64,000 bases of DNA from Neptuniibacter victor. GTDB lineage: Bacteria; Pseudomonadota; Gammaproteobacteria; Pseudomonadales; Balneatricaceae. The notes beneath the pieces are model-generated. The model made no database searches. It worked only from the letters and a program-made list of their open reading frames with translations, and was not told the origin of the DNA. The DNA lies in NCBI GenBank assembly GCA_027943745.1, contig AP025763.1, positions 3,844,001-3,908,000 on the forward strand, written 5' to 3'. This document shows, piece by piece, positions 56,288-64,000 of the stretch. Position numbers and translations under genes: made by a program. Position 1 is the first letter of the stretch, and each line of letters begins with the position of its first letter.

Positions 56288-56548
56288 TAAATTCTCATCA
56301 ACATACTGTTCAGTTTTAGTAACACGATGACACCTTTCTAGCATAACAATTAGCGACTGTTGTTAATAAGTGTTATTTAAAAATAAATAATGACACCTGA
56401 CAAAATCGTCATGACAAAAAATCACATGTTTTATAAAGACTTTAAAAAAGCCAAGTAAATACAAAAGGTTACTCACAATTAAAAACTGGCACAGCTAATG
56501 CAATACCTACCCCATGATAAACGACCAAATCGTTTTAGGAGCTAAATC

Positions 56549-56671
56549 ATGAGCCATATTGAAGAAAATGTAGAAGTTATTGGTATTGCCCCATCTGTGC
56601 TAATGGTACTGGGTGGCTTGGCTATAGCAATTTTACCCGCTATCGTTCAAATCGTATTACTAGCCAATTAA
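56549..56671 (+). CDS. 40-residue small membrane protein
   Basis: An ATG at 56549 is preceded by AGGAG (56537-56541), an ideal ribosome site at 7 bases. It encodes 40 residues: an acidic N-terminus (MSHIEENVEV) then one hydrophobic segment of about 27 residues (IGIAPSVLMVLGG, ending near IVLLAN) that would span a membrane. Codon usage resembles its neighbours. I do not recognise the protein. It is divergent from the EAL-HDOD gene and 210 bp before the SBP gene at 56882. The strong ribosome site and the membrane-type composition favour a real gene. Confidence 0.65.
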   Translation: MSHIEENVEVIGIAPSVLMVLGGLAIAILPAIVQIVLLAN

Positions 56672-56695
56672 ATAGTTCTTCTCCCTACCCCACCT

Positions 56696-56735
56696 ACAGG
56701 TGCCACTTGTCCGATACTGAGGCACCTGTCTTTAT
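56696..56735 (+). terminator. possible terminator after the small membrane protein gene
   Basis: ACAGGTGCC (56696-56704) and GGCACCTGT (56721-56729) form a perfect 9-bp stem with a 16-nt loop followed by CTTTATT. The loop is long and the T-run short, so strength is uncertain. Confidence 0.4.
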
Positions 56736-56881
56736 TGATTTAAACCAATAATTCAACACTTTCCCTACCAGTTATAGGGGTTTCAACCCTCTAATGCTTG
56801 CATAAAACCATTTTTGAGCAAATACTAATTTTAAAGCCTTTAAATAAGGTATTTCTGTTCGTTTAGTTATCGAGAAAGAGC

Positions 56882-57910
56882 ATGAAAGGACTGTATAAAA
56901 TTGGCGGAGCCATACTCATTTCAATCGGCATTGCTTTTAGCGCTATCACTTACAGTGAGCGTAATGATAAGCCTCAATATTCGAAAGAAACACCCGAGAA
57001 CACGATAAAAATTGCGGTTTCAACCACGCCACTATCTGCCCCTTTTTATATTGCAAAAGCTAAAGGTTTTTTCCATACATCAGGAGCAAATGTTGAATTG
57101 ATAGAGATGGCAGGTGGCAATAAATGCTTCCAAGCGCTATTAGATGAAAAGGTTGACTTAGCCACAACATCCAACTCAGTCATTATGTTCAATGCCTTTA
57201 AACATAATAATTTTGAAGTGATCACCAGCTTCGTTGAATCTGATAACGATATAAAAATCATTACCAACAAAAAACCTGAAATAACCTCTCCTTATGACTT
57301 AATCGGTAAAACAGTTGGTGTCGTCAAAGGAAGTGCAAGTGAATATTTTTTGCACACTTGGCTAACCGTATCAGGCGTCGATCCCAATCTTGTGAACACT
57401 ACTCCCTATAACGTAAACGAGATGCCCGCAGCGTTAAAAAATAAAGAGATCGATGCAATCTCTGTCTGGGAGCCGTTTGCTTTTAAAGCTAGCCAGCTCA
57501 ACACAAGTACGCAGATTATGGAGACAAAAGGTCTCTACAATTTATCCTTTAATCTAATCGGCTTAAAAAATAACAGCACTGTTCAAAATCCCAGCCTTCA
57601 AGACGAACAGTATGCAAAGATATTAGAAGCGCTCAATAAAGCAGTTCACTTCATTGCCATTAATCCCGAAGATTCTCAGCTTATCTTACGTAGGAACCTC
57701 AAGCTTAGCCAAGATTTTATCGATTGGATTTGGCAAGACTATCTTTATAAACTATCACTTAACCACTCACTCATCTCGTCTCTTGAAAACCAGTCTCGCT
57801 GGGCCATAGAATCAGGTTTAGTCGAGCAAACGACCCCTCCAGATTTTAATACCCTAATCTCATCACAAGCGTTAAATACCATTAGCGATAACGCTCCATT
57901 GCAGCAATAG
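56882..57910 (+). CDS. NMT1/SsuA-type ABC substrate-binding protein, orphan
   Basis: In 342 residues an N-terminal hydrophobic segment (about 5-23) serves as signal or anchor. The fold matches nitrate/sulfonate/thiamine-precursor binding proteins: VSTTPLSAPFYIAKAKGFFHTSGANVELIEMAGGNKCFQALLDEKVDLATTSNSVIMFNAF, LIGKTVGVVKGSASEYFLHTWL and KNKEIDAISVWEPFA. No ATPase or permease is adjacent. The next gene, 22 bp downstream, is a membrane GGDEF-EAL protein. It is therefore a likely ligand receptor for that protein. Confidence 0.87.
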   Translation: MKGLYKIGGAILISIGIAFSAITYSERNDKPQYSKETPENTIKIAVSTTPLSAPFYIAKAKGFFHTSGANVELIEMAGGNKCFQALLDEKVDLATTSNSVIMFNAFKHNNFEVITSFVESDNDIKIITNKKPEITSPYDLIGKTVGVVKGSASEYFLHTWLTVSGVDPNLVNTTPYNVNEMPAALKNKEIDAISVWEPFAFKASQLNTSTQIMETKGLYNLSFNLIGLKNNSTVQNPSLQDEQYAKILEALNKAVHFIAINPEDSQLILRRNLKLSQDFIDWIWQDYLYKLSLNHSLISSLENQSRWAIESGLVEQTTPPDFNTLISSQALNTISDNAPLQQ

Positions 57911-57932
57911 CTAGAGTTAGAATTAAATAGTA

Positions 57933-60047
57933 ATGAAGATAAGAACACGACTACTATTACTGACTGTTTTGAGTGGGATTTTAAGCCTCACAATTTTGAG
58001 CGGGCTTTTCTGGCTAGATAAGCAGCAAGATTTACTATTTCAGCACATCGAAACCATAAACCGCATACAGGCACACACCAACATTCTTCGCAGCCAGTTT
58101 CGAGTTCATGAGCGCTATCGTGATGATGGTTCCATACATAAAGCGATGGCAAGCCAAACACAGCTAAAAACACTTCTAGATAAACTGCAAGCGAACCCCA
58201 CAAGTGAAAAAGCCTATATCAATAGTATGTTAAGGCTTAGCGAAAGCCTCGAGTCGCTTTACACCAGAATGCTCAGCACGCATCAAGACGACGTTCAACT
58301 CACAGATAGACACAAAGACAATAGCCATTACTACTTAATGGATCGTCTTGACAATACAATTTTGAGCATGAGCGAAGACAGTTTTAAATTAGCACATCAT
58401 GCGCTGAAGAACTCTCGCCAGGAGAGCCAAAAAAGTGCAACAATTATGCAGATCCTATTAATCAGCTTAACGCTTATTATTGTGTTGTCCGCTCTACAAA
58501 CCTCTCGTCTCTTCCGAGATCGTCTAAAGCAGCTAGAGATGGGAATACACAAATTGGCGCGTGGTGAACTTAATCACACCATAGCGGTCACCCACGACGA
58601 AATTGGTCAATTAGCACAGCATTTCAATCAAATGACCCACAAACTCCGAGCCAGTACGATATCGGTGGACCAATTACAGCTCGAAGTTAATAAACGAACC
58701 TCTGAGTTAGTAAAACAAAAGGAAACCCTGAAACAACTGGCCGAACACGATAGTTTGACGGGGTTATCAAACCGAAATGCGTTTATGCAAAACCTAAAGA
58801 CAACGCTTAAACATTGTGAAGACAAGCAGAATTCGGCAGCGATCTTCTTTATTGACCTTGACCGGTTTAAGCATATTAATGACTCGCTTGGGCATAGCGT
58901 CGGTGACGCGGTACTAATTGAAATGGCGCGACGCTTTACAAATACTCTGAGAAAAAGCGATTCATTAGCGCGTATCGGTGGCGACGAATTTACCGTCATC
59001 ATCGACCCTATTTACCAACTCGATGATGCTTCTGAACTAGCCCATAAGCTCATCACGAGTCTTAATGCCCCCTATCATTATCAAAACAGCACATTTTACC
59101 TACACGTGAGCATAGGTATTAGTTTATACCCTCAAGATGGGCAGGATGCCCTTGAGCTGATGAAAAACGCGGATGCAGCGATGTATCAAGCTAAGCACGC
59201 GGGGGGCAATCGTTACTATTTCTATAATAGAGAGATAAACAAACATACGCTTGAGCTGCTTAAACAGGAAAGCGAACTCAGAACCGCATTAAACGAACAA
59301 CAGCTAACCGTTTATTATCAACCCCAATTTAACTTAACAACCCAGACGCTGTTAGGGGTTGAAGCCTTAGTTCGATGGCAACACCCAACAAAAGGAATGA
59401 TCACACCGGATCAGTTCATCCCTATTGCCGAAGAGAAAGGATTAATCCATCAATTAGGCGCCCAAGTGCTTAATACCGCTTGTAAACAAGTAAAGCGATG
59501 GCAAGAACAGCTAGGATACCCCCTTTCATTGGCGGTCAATGTATCGAGTAAGCAACTGAGTGAACATCAGTTGAATGAGACGGTTTATCAAGCCTTGGAG
59601 AAAACACAATTCCCAGCGTCATCCTTAGAGCTAGAGATCACTGAAAGTTGCCTATTGGAAAATACTGAGGATGCGATTGGCAAACTATTATCACTCAGAG
59701 CACAAGGCATAATGATCGCCTTAGATGATTTTGGAACCGGTTATTCCTCCTTATCCTACCTTAAACGCTTGCCACTAAATAAGCTCAAGATTGATAAAGC
59801 CTTTATCGATAATATTGCCAGCCATGACGAAGACAGAGCGATCTGTAAAGCGATCATTGCGTTAGGCAGCACACTTAATCTAAGCGTTATTGCAGAGGGC
59901 GTTGAAAGTGACCTACAAGCGGAAGTATTGATACACGAAGGTTGTGAACAAGTGCAGGGATATCTGTTTGGCAAACCTATGCCAGCAGAAGAGTTTTCAC
60001 AAACGTACCTGTTAAATAGTCGACATATTGAATGCAGTACACAATAA
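57933..60047 (+). CDS. membrane HAMP-GGDEF-EAL c-di-GMP enzyme
   Basis: The 704-residue protein has TM1 (about 6-27) and a helical periplasmic sensor (about 30-170) with no clear Cache pattern. TM2 (about 172-191), HAMP (about 190-245), coiled coil and GGDEF follow, with G349GDEF intact and I-site RKSD. The EAL domain has E477AL, VNVSSKQ, LEITES, LDDFGTG, LKIDKA, IAEGVES and QGYLFGKP. Both activities look possible. It follows the NMT1-type binding protein by 22 bp on the same strand. Confidence 0.92.
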   Translation: MKIRTRLLLLTVLSGILSLTILSGLFWLDKQQDLLFQHIETINRIQAHTNILRSQFRVHERYRDDGSIHKAMASQTQLKTLLDKLQANPTSEKAYINSMLRLSESLESLYTRMLSTHQDDVQLTDRHKDNSHYYLMDRLDNTILSMSEDSFKLAHHALKNSRQESQKSATIMQILLISLTLIIVLSALQTSRLFRDRLKQLEMGIHKLARGELNHTIAVTHDEIGQLAQHFNQMTHKLRASTISVDQLQLEVNKRTSELVKQKETLKQLAEHDSLTGLSNRNAFMQNLKTTLKHCEDKQNSAAIFFIDLDRFKHINDSLGHSVGDAVLIEMARRFTNTLRKSDSLARIGGDEFTVIIDPIYQLDDASELAHKLITSLNAPYHYQNSTFYLHVSIGISLYPQDGQDALELMKNADAAMYQAKHAGGNRYYFYNREINKHTLELLKQESELRTALNEQQLTVYYQPQFNLTTQTLLGVEALVRWQHPTKGMITPDQFIPIAEEKGLIHQLGAQVLNTACKQVKRWQEQLGYPLSLAVNVSSKQLSEHQLNETVYQALEKTQFPASSLELEITESCLLENTEDAIGKLLSLRAQGIMIALDDFGTGYSSLSYLKRLPLNKLKIDKAFIDNIASHDEDRAICKAIIALGSTLNLSVIAEGVESDLQAEVLIHEGCEQVQGYLFGKPMPAEEFSQTYLLNSRHIECSTQ

Positions 60048-60185
60048 AAAATACTTGCCCTACAGGCAGCGAAATCAATACAAACGATTATTATCTAATT
60101 TGCCTATAGGATTACATCACCACTTCCCTTATCCTCAACGGTATAAACGTCGATAGCCACCCCTCGAGAAGTAATCTATTCACCG

Positions 60186-60611
60186 ATGACAGCCAAAAAG
60201 AGAAAGATCACGAGCAGCCCTGATAAATCAGTCGTCATGATTGTAGATGATATGCAATCAATGCGAATGATCACGCGCACCTCCCTCAAGCAGATGGGTT
60301 TTAAAAAATTTGTTGAATGCCCGAACGGACATGAAGCCCTTAAACGCCTGCGCTTAATGAACATCGATGTCGTCATCTGTGATTGGGATATGCCCGAAAT
60401 GAATGGTCTAGAACTACTACGCCAAGTACGTAACGAGGAACGTTTAGAAAGAACTGTATTTATCATGCTCACAGCCCATTCTGAAACGGAACTGATCCAT
60501 CAAAGTATCACCGCAGGTGTCGATGGCTATATGGTAAAACCCTATCAACCTGCGGCTCTGTGCAAACGCGTCAACTCTTTACTTGCGTCGCCCATTGAAC
60601 TTAACGACTAA
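60186..60611 (+). CDS. single-domain response regulator (CheY-like)
   Basis: The 141-residue protein is a REC domain alone (about 14-135), preceded by a basic TAKKRKITSSPDKS. Acidic pocket is VDDM, Asp66 is in ICDWDMPEMNG, the switch Thr in MLTAHSE and Lys in MVKPY. This matches CheY-type proteins. No kinase or motility genes are close. It could receive phosphate from one of the kinases in the region. It is convergent with znuA. Confidence 0.9.
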   Translation: MTAKKRKITSSPDKSVVMIVDDMQSMRMITRTSLKQMGFKKFVECPNGHEALKRLRLMNIDVVICDWDMPEMNGLELLRQVRNEERLERTVFIMLTAHSETELIHQSITAGVDGYMVKPYQPAALCKRVNSLLASPIELND

Positions 60612-60631
60612 GCAGCTATTCCAGACAACTG

Positions 60632-61528
60632 TCATTGCAAACAACTTTCAATATTACTGCCTAGTATCTGCAGATATCCTGGGTAGCCTTGCGCGAGAGT
60701 CACATCAATAGCAAGTGGATCTAACTGTCCCATTTTTACCGGCAAATCAGAGACAATCTGCTTAATCACTGCGGCCTCAAATTGCGGCTCAACAAAAACA
60801 CAGCCGACCTTTTGCGTTTTAAGCAATTTCTGGATCGTTGCAAGCTTTTTTGCACCCGGTGCTCGAGCAGGGTCAACCGTAAAAAATGCCTTTTGATTCA
60901 GACCGTAATGCTCAACCAACAGGGCAAAGGCATCATGAAACACAACAAAGCCCGATTTTTGATAAGGGATCAACTGTTGGCGGACCTGTTTCTCAGCTGT
61001 TAGTAATTCATCAGCGAAGGCTTGGTAGTTTTTTTCAAGCTGTACGGCATGTTGTGGGTACTGTGCTGATAAAGCATTTTTTATCTTTTCAGCAGCATCA
61101 AGCATCAATAGCGGGTCCATCCAAATATGTGGATCTTCTCCACCATGATGGTGGTGTTCATCATCATGGACTGTGCTTTCAGCCTCATGACCATGCGAGT
61201 CAGTATCTGAAACCTCCAACAGCTGTAAAACGGGAGCATCTGCACGCTGTAAAACTTTGGTTAGGAATTGCTCTAAACTTGGCCCAACCCACACGATAAG
61301 ATCAGCGTTATTAAGCGTACGAATTCCTGAAGGTTTTAAAGAGTAATGATGAGGAGAGCTTCCGGCCGGGATTAATACCTCGACATCACCCAAATCAGCA
61401 ACAATAGCATTCGCAACTAGCTGTAAAGGCTTTACACTAGTCACTACACTAAGCCTTTCCGCTGCGGTGGCTAAAGGAGCAATACAAACAAACATGAGCA
61501 ATAGAACCAGCTTTTTCATATCAAACAT
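60632..61528 (-). CDS. znuA: zinc ABC transporter substrate-binding protein ZnuA
   Basis: In 298 residues, a signal peptide (about 1-23) leads a cluster A-I metal-binding fold. Zinc ligands are the His pair in AGSSPHHYSLKPS (60-61), His134 in DPHIWMDP, a later His in VVFHDAFALL and Glu in VFVEPQF. Between about 108 and 130 lies a His/Asp-rich loop (HGHEAE...HHHHGG) typical of ZnuA, thought to help gather zinc. It is divergent from zur-znuCB with a Zur box in the 57-bp gap. Confidence 0.95.
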   Translation of the reverse strand: MFDMKKLVLLLMFVCIAPLATAAERLSVVTSVKPLQLVANAIVADLGDVEVLIPAGSSPHHYSLKPSGIRTLNNADLIVWVGPSLEQFLTKVLQRADAPVLQLLEVSDTDSHGHEAESTVHDDEHHHHGGEDPHIWMDPLLMLDAAEKIKNALSAQYPQHAVQLEKNYQAFADELLTAEKQVRQQLIPYQKSGFVVFHDAFALLVEHYGLNQKAFFTVDPARAPGAKKLATIQKLLKTQKVGCVFVEPQFEAAVIKQIVSDLPVKMGQLDPLAIDVTLAQGYPGYLQILGSNIESCLQ

Positions 61529-61548
61529 ACATCTCTCTTAATTTAAGA

Positions 61549-61561
61549 GTTATAATATAAC
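61549..61561. promoter_or_regulatory. Zur box
   Basis: GTTATAATATAAC is a perfect dyad matching the core of the gammaproteobacterial Zur operator. It lies between divergent znuA and zur, 21 bases before the znuA start codon and 25 before zur, so Zur-Zn would repress both directions. Confidence 0.88.
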
Positions 61562-61585
61562 ACAAACATTAAAGTGATTTCGCTT

Positions 61586-62074
61586 ATGTCAGATTCTCAA
61601 CTTGCTTTTACACCTGAGCACGACCACAGTGGATGTATTGAACATGCATTAATGGATGCAAGAAGCTTATGTGAAGAACGTAATTTACGCTTTACGCCTA
61701 TCCGCGAACTTGTATTAAAAACGATCTGGCAAAGCCACAAACCTTTAGGCGCCTACGAATTACTCCCAGCCCTGGCTGAAGCAGGCTTCAATTCAGCGCC
61801 TCCCACCGTTTATCGCGCGTTAGATTTCTTACAAGAACAAGGTCTTGTTCATCGTATATCCTTGTTGAATGCGTTTATTGGATGCCCGCACCCAAGCACA
61901 TCACACGAAGGTTCCTTCTTGATCTGCAGGCATTGTAACAATGCTGTTGAAGTCGAAGCCCCCAGTATTAGTAATGAAGTTAATAAACAAGCTGAACGAT
62001 TTGGTTTTATTCCCGAGCAGCAATCAATCGAAGTATTAGGTACTTGCCCAGAATGCCAACGAGGCAATGCTTAA
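61586..62074 (+). CDS. zur: zinc uptake regulator Zur (Fur family)
   Basis: The 162-residue Fur-family protein has a winged HTH (about 40-100, LRFTPIRELVLKTIWQSHKPLGAYELL, PPTVYRALDFLQEQGLVHRI) and structural zinc Cys pairs in ICRHC and TCPEC. GCPHPSTSH lies in the regulatory metal region. The genomic place between znuA and znuCB makes Zur rather than Fur. The start at 61586 has an AAGTGA stretch upstream; a GTG at 61574 is possible but less likely. The stop overlaps the start of znuC by one base. Confidence 0.94.
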   Translation: MSDSQLAFTPEHDHSGCIEHALMDARSLCEERNLRFTPIRELVLKTIWQSHKPLGAYELLPALAEAGFNSAPPTVYRALDFLQEQGLVHRISLLNAFIGCPHPSTSHEGSFLICRHCNNAVEVEAPSISNEVNKQAERFGFIPEQQSIEVLGTCPECQRGNA

Positions 62075-62850
62075 TGACACATAGCCATGAACCACTGATA
62101 AAGTTAGAAGGGATCAACCTCCACTTCGGCCGAAATCATGTTCTCCAAGATATCAGCACAGAACTGCACAAAGGTTGTATCACTACACTAATCGGACCAA
62201 ACGGGGCAGGAAAGACCTCACTGGTGCGTGTAGTACTTGGTTTAACCAAACCTACTAGTGGAAAAATCTGGCAAGAGAACGATCTACGCATCGGCTATAT
62301 GCCACAAAAATTACAGATCGATCAAACGTTTCCCCTCACCGTGGAGCGTTTTCTAAAAACCGCACGCTCTTGTAGTCGGACCCAAATGCTAGAAGCTCTC
62401 AAAGATGTTGGCGCCGAATCACTGTTCCCGCAATCCATTCATAACTTATCCGGGGGGGAGATGCAGAGAGTGCTACTCGCACGCGCGCTACTCCGTGACC
62501 CTCAATTGCTTGTACTAGACGAACCGGTACAAGGTGTTGATATTAATGGCCAGCTGGAGCTTTATAATCTGATATCCCGTATTCGAGATGAACGTGGTTG
62601 CGGCGTTCTAATGGTTAGCCATGATCTTCATTTAGTGATGGCCTCTACCGATCATGTTGTCTGTATTAATCACCACGTTTGTTGTTCAGGGCACCCTGAA
62701 CATGTGACCAACGACCCTTCATTTACTGAATTATTTGGCGTGCAAGGGGGCGAGCAACTTGCTGTCTATAGTCATCACCATAACCACCGTCACAACGAAC
62801 ATGGCGATATCGTTCCAGAAAGCGATTGCCAGCATAAAGGGCCTTGTTAA
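62074..62850 (+). CDS. znuC: zinc ABC transporter ATP-binding protein ZnuC
   Basis: In 258 residues, Walker A is GPNGAGKTS (41-49), the signature is LSGGEMQRVLLARALL, Walker B is LLVLDEP, and the switch His is in MVSHDLH. The C-terminal tail HHHNHRHNEHG is histidine-rich and probably binds zinc. The ATG overlaps the TAA of zur (TAATG). An upstream ATG at 62044 is inside zur and not used. The stop likewise overlaps the ATG of znuB. Regulated by the Zur box through zur. Confidence 0.95.
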   Translation: MTHSHEPLIKLEGINLHFGRNHVLQDISTELHKGCITTLIGPNGAGKTSLVRVVLGLTKPTSGKIWQENDLRIGYMPQKLQIDQTFPLTVERFLKTARSCSRTQMLEALKDVGAESLFPQSIHNLSGGEMQRVLLARALLRDPQLLVLDEPVQGVDINGQLELYNLISRIRDERGCGVLMVSHDLHLVMASTDHVVCINHHVCCSGHPEHVTNDPSFTELFGVQGGEQLAVYSHHHNHRHNEHGDIVPESDCQHKGPC

Positions 62851-63638
62851 TGCCTGATTTCCTTCTTTTCGCCCTACTTGGTGGTCTAGGGGTTGCCGCA
62901 GTAGCAGGCCCGCTAGGTTCCTTTGTTGTTTGGCGTCGAATGGCTTATTTCGGTGATACCTTAGCCCATTCAGCACTACTGGGCATATCAATTGGTTTTC
63001 TACTCGATATCAACCTAAATGTAGCCGTAATATTCTGCTGTGTAGGACTGGCTCTCGTACTCGTAACATTGCAGAAGCAACGCATGGTGGCGACCGATAC
63101 ACTGCTAGGAATTATGGCTCATAGTGCACTGTCATTGGGCCTTGTTGCGGTCGCACTATTAGAGATACGGGTTGATCTAATGTCATATCTTTTCGGGGAT
63201 CTGCTAGCCGTCAGCCAACAAGATCTTTACTGGATATTTGGCGGCGGCATAAGTGTTTTATTACTACTTAAAATTCTTTGGCAACCCCTATTAGCCATAA
63301 CCATTAACGAAGAGTTAGCGCACGTAGAAGGGGTTAATGTCCCTATCACACGTCTTATTCTTATGCTGCTTATTGCTGTTGTCATTGCGATAGCGATGAA
63401 AATCGTAGGCCTTTTACTGATTACATCTCTACTTATTATTCCAGCTGCAGCAGCGAGAAAACTCGCTAAAACACCTGAGCAGATGGCAATTGGGGCGGCA
63501 TGTGTCGGCTGTCTATCCGTTATAGGAGGCTTGGCGATGTCCTGGCACTTCGATACACCCGCAGGTCCATCAGTCGTCGTCGCGTCCCTAGCCACGTTTA
63601 TTCTTCTATACAGCCTTCCGGTTAAAAACCAGCTTTAA
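62850..63638 (+). CDS. znuB: zinc ABC transporter permease ZnuB
   Basis: The 262-residue membrane protein has seven to eight hydrophobic segments and the ABC-3 family features LGVAAVAGPLGSFVVWRRMAYFGDTLAHSALLG and LEIRVDLMSYLFGD. The GLLLITSLLIIPAAAARKLAKTPEQM stretch near the C-terminus is the coupling region. ATG 62850 overlaps the znuC stop by one base. It pairs with ZnuC and ZnuA for high-affinity zinc uptake. Confidence 0.95.
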   Translation: MPDFLLFALLGGLGVAAVAGPLGSFVVWRRMAYFGDTLAHSALLGISIGFLLDINLNVAVIFCCVGLALVLVTLQKQRMVATDTLLGIMAHSALSLGLVAVALLEIRVDLMSYLFGDLLAVSQQDLYWIFGGGISVLLLLKILWQPLLAITINEELAHVEGVNVPITRLILMLLIAVVIAIAMKIVGLLLITSLLIIPAAAARKLAKTPEQMAIGAACVGCLSVIGGLAMSWHFDTPAGPSVVVASLATFILLYSLPVKNQL

Positions 63639-63644
63639 AAGCTA

Positions 63645-63672
63645 AGGCTGAAGCAATACTTCAGCCTGTTTT
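63645..63672 (+). terminator. rho-independent terminator of the zur-znuCB operon
   Basis: AGGCTGAAG and CTTCAGCCT form a perfect 9-bp stem with a 5-nt loop, followed by GTTTTCTTCTT. It partly overlaps the stop codon of the convergent DMT gene. Confidence 0.78.
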
Positions 63673-64000
63673 CTTCTTCCAAAAAACATTTACTAATGCC
63701 CCTGCGATGATTAGACCACCACCCAACCAAGTCATAAGCGCTGGGATCTCATTAAAAAAGACAAAACCAAGCACGACAGAAAAAACAACTTGCACATAGG
63801 CGTATGCAGTAACCTTACCTGCATATTCGGTCTGCATCGCTTTCGTTAACCCAACCTGCCCCACCTGAGTAAAAACCCCCACCAGCAGAAGCAGCAGTAA
63901 TGCCTCTATACCTGGCATAACGAAATCATCACCCAATAAAATCACAGAGAATGGCAAGGCGATAAGAGGGAAGTAAAAGATAATGACAGAGCTATCTTCA
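63661..64000 (-). CDS. DMT/EamA-family transporter, C-terminal part (start lies right of the window)
   Basis: The frame is open from the right edge to a TGA at 63661. About 113 residues are visible. They contain three to four hydrophobic helices and the EamA pattern in SSVIIFYFPLIALPFS, GVFTQVGQVGLTKAMQTEYAGKVTAYAYVQVVFSVVLGFVFFNEIPALMTWLGGGLIIAGALVN. There is no internal ATG that would start it; the gene is cut by the window edge. Typical members have ten TM helices and export metabolites; substrate unknown. Confidence 0.85.
   Translation of the reverse strand, partial: EDSSVIIFYFPLIALPFSVILLGDDFVMPGIEALLLLLLVGVFTQVGQVGLTKAMQTEYAGKVTAYAYVQVVFSVVLGFVFFNEIPALMTWLGGGLIIAGALVNVFWKKKTG

Noticed and set aside
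29446-57910. ABC importers for the five solute-binding proteins
   Set aside because: No ATPase or permease gene is adjacent to any of them; the only ABC genes in the window are znuCB.
58628-59002. 124-residue antisense frame within the GGDEF-EAL gene
   Set aside because: A shadow of the GGDEF region with no independent support.
60886-61299. 137-residue frame antisense to znuA
   Set aside because: Its His-rich text is the mirror of the ZnuA metal loop; no start signals or conserved domain.
1-64000. CRISPR arrays, insertion sequences, prophage or tRNA genes
   Set aside because: No regular repeat-spacer pattern, transposase frame with end repeats, phage gene or tRNA-like cloverleaf was recognised on reading both strands.

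Overview
The window looks like chromosomal DNA of a marine, motile-type gammaproteobacterium, most likely an Oceanospirillaceae relative (Neptuniibacter, Amphritea or Marinobacterium-like). The basis is the moderate GC content, the mix of branched-chain/acyl-CoA catabolism with a NosR-type protein, and the very large c-di-GMP and two-component repertoire. The genus guess is inference. I see no rRNA, tRNA, insertion sequence, prophage or CRISPR array.

Region 1 (1-18.1 kb) is mainly acyl-CoA metabolism. It opens inside a 3-hydroxymethylglutaryl-CoA lyase gene and continues with an AhpD-like protein, an acyl-CoA ligase and a methyltransferase. A small MBL-fold hydrolase/membrane protein pair follows, then an acyl-CoA ligase/acyl-CoA dehydrogenase pair resembling DmdB/DmdC. 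A PAS histidine kinase/FixJ-type regulator pair comes next, and then a six-gene minus-strand operon: acyl-CoA dehydrogenase, alpha-methylacyl-CoA racemase-like enzyme, acyl-CoA ligase, two hotdog thioesterases and an alpha/beta hydrolase. That set fits breakdown of a (methyl-branched?) carboxylic acid. TACGTA-centred palindromes lie before both acyl-CoA units.

Region 2 (18.3-26.7 kb) holds an orphan NosR/NirI-type flavo-polyferredoxin, a GAF-PAS-GGDEF-EAL protein and the fahA-VOC-maiA tail of the tyrosine/homogentisate pathway, the last with a divergent LysR regulator and an inverted-repeat candidate operator.

Region 3 (26.8-60.6 kb) is the most striking part. With the GGDEF-EAL gene at 20.9 kb it holds eight proteins with GGDEF, EAL, HD-GYP or EAL-HDOD modules plus a LapG-type periplasmic protease. 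These are interleaved with two-component genes. Five periplasmic solute-binding proteins lie here with no permease or ATPase beside them. Three of the five sit directly next to a c-di-GMP enzyme or a Cache histidine kinase: 29.4-32.7 kb, 35.8-41.1 kb and 56.9-60.0 kb. I read these as ligand-sensing modules in which a stand-alone binding protein feeds a membrane sensor that makes or degrades c-di-GMP. Two paralogous response regulators share a REC-DUF3369 front half and differ in output, one degenerate GGDEF plus EAL and the other HD-GYP; each has its own kinase.

Other genes in region 3 are a sodium-solute symporter next to a metallophosphoesterase lacking the usual first metal motif, acpH, a five-stage hybrid kinase with HPt overlapping a REC-GGDEF regulator, a DUF2799 lipoprotein, a CDF-like transporter and a 40-residue membrane peptide not previously called.

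Region 4 (60.6-64 kb) is a zinc-uptake locus: znuA divergent from zur-znuC-znuB with a perfect Zur box between them. A DMT/EamA transporter gene then runs off the right edge.
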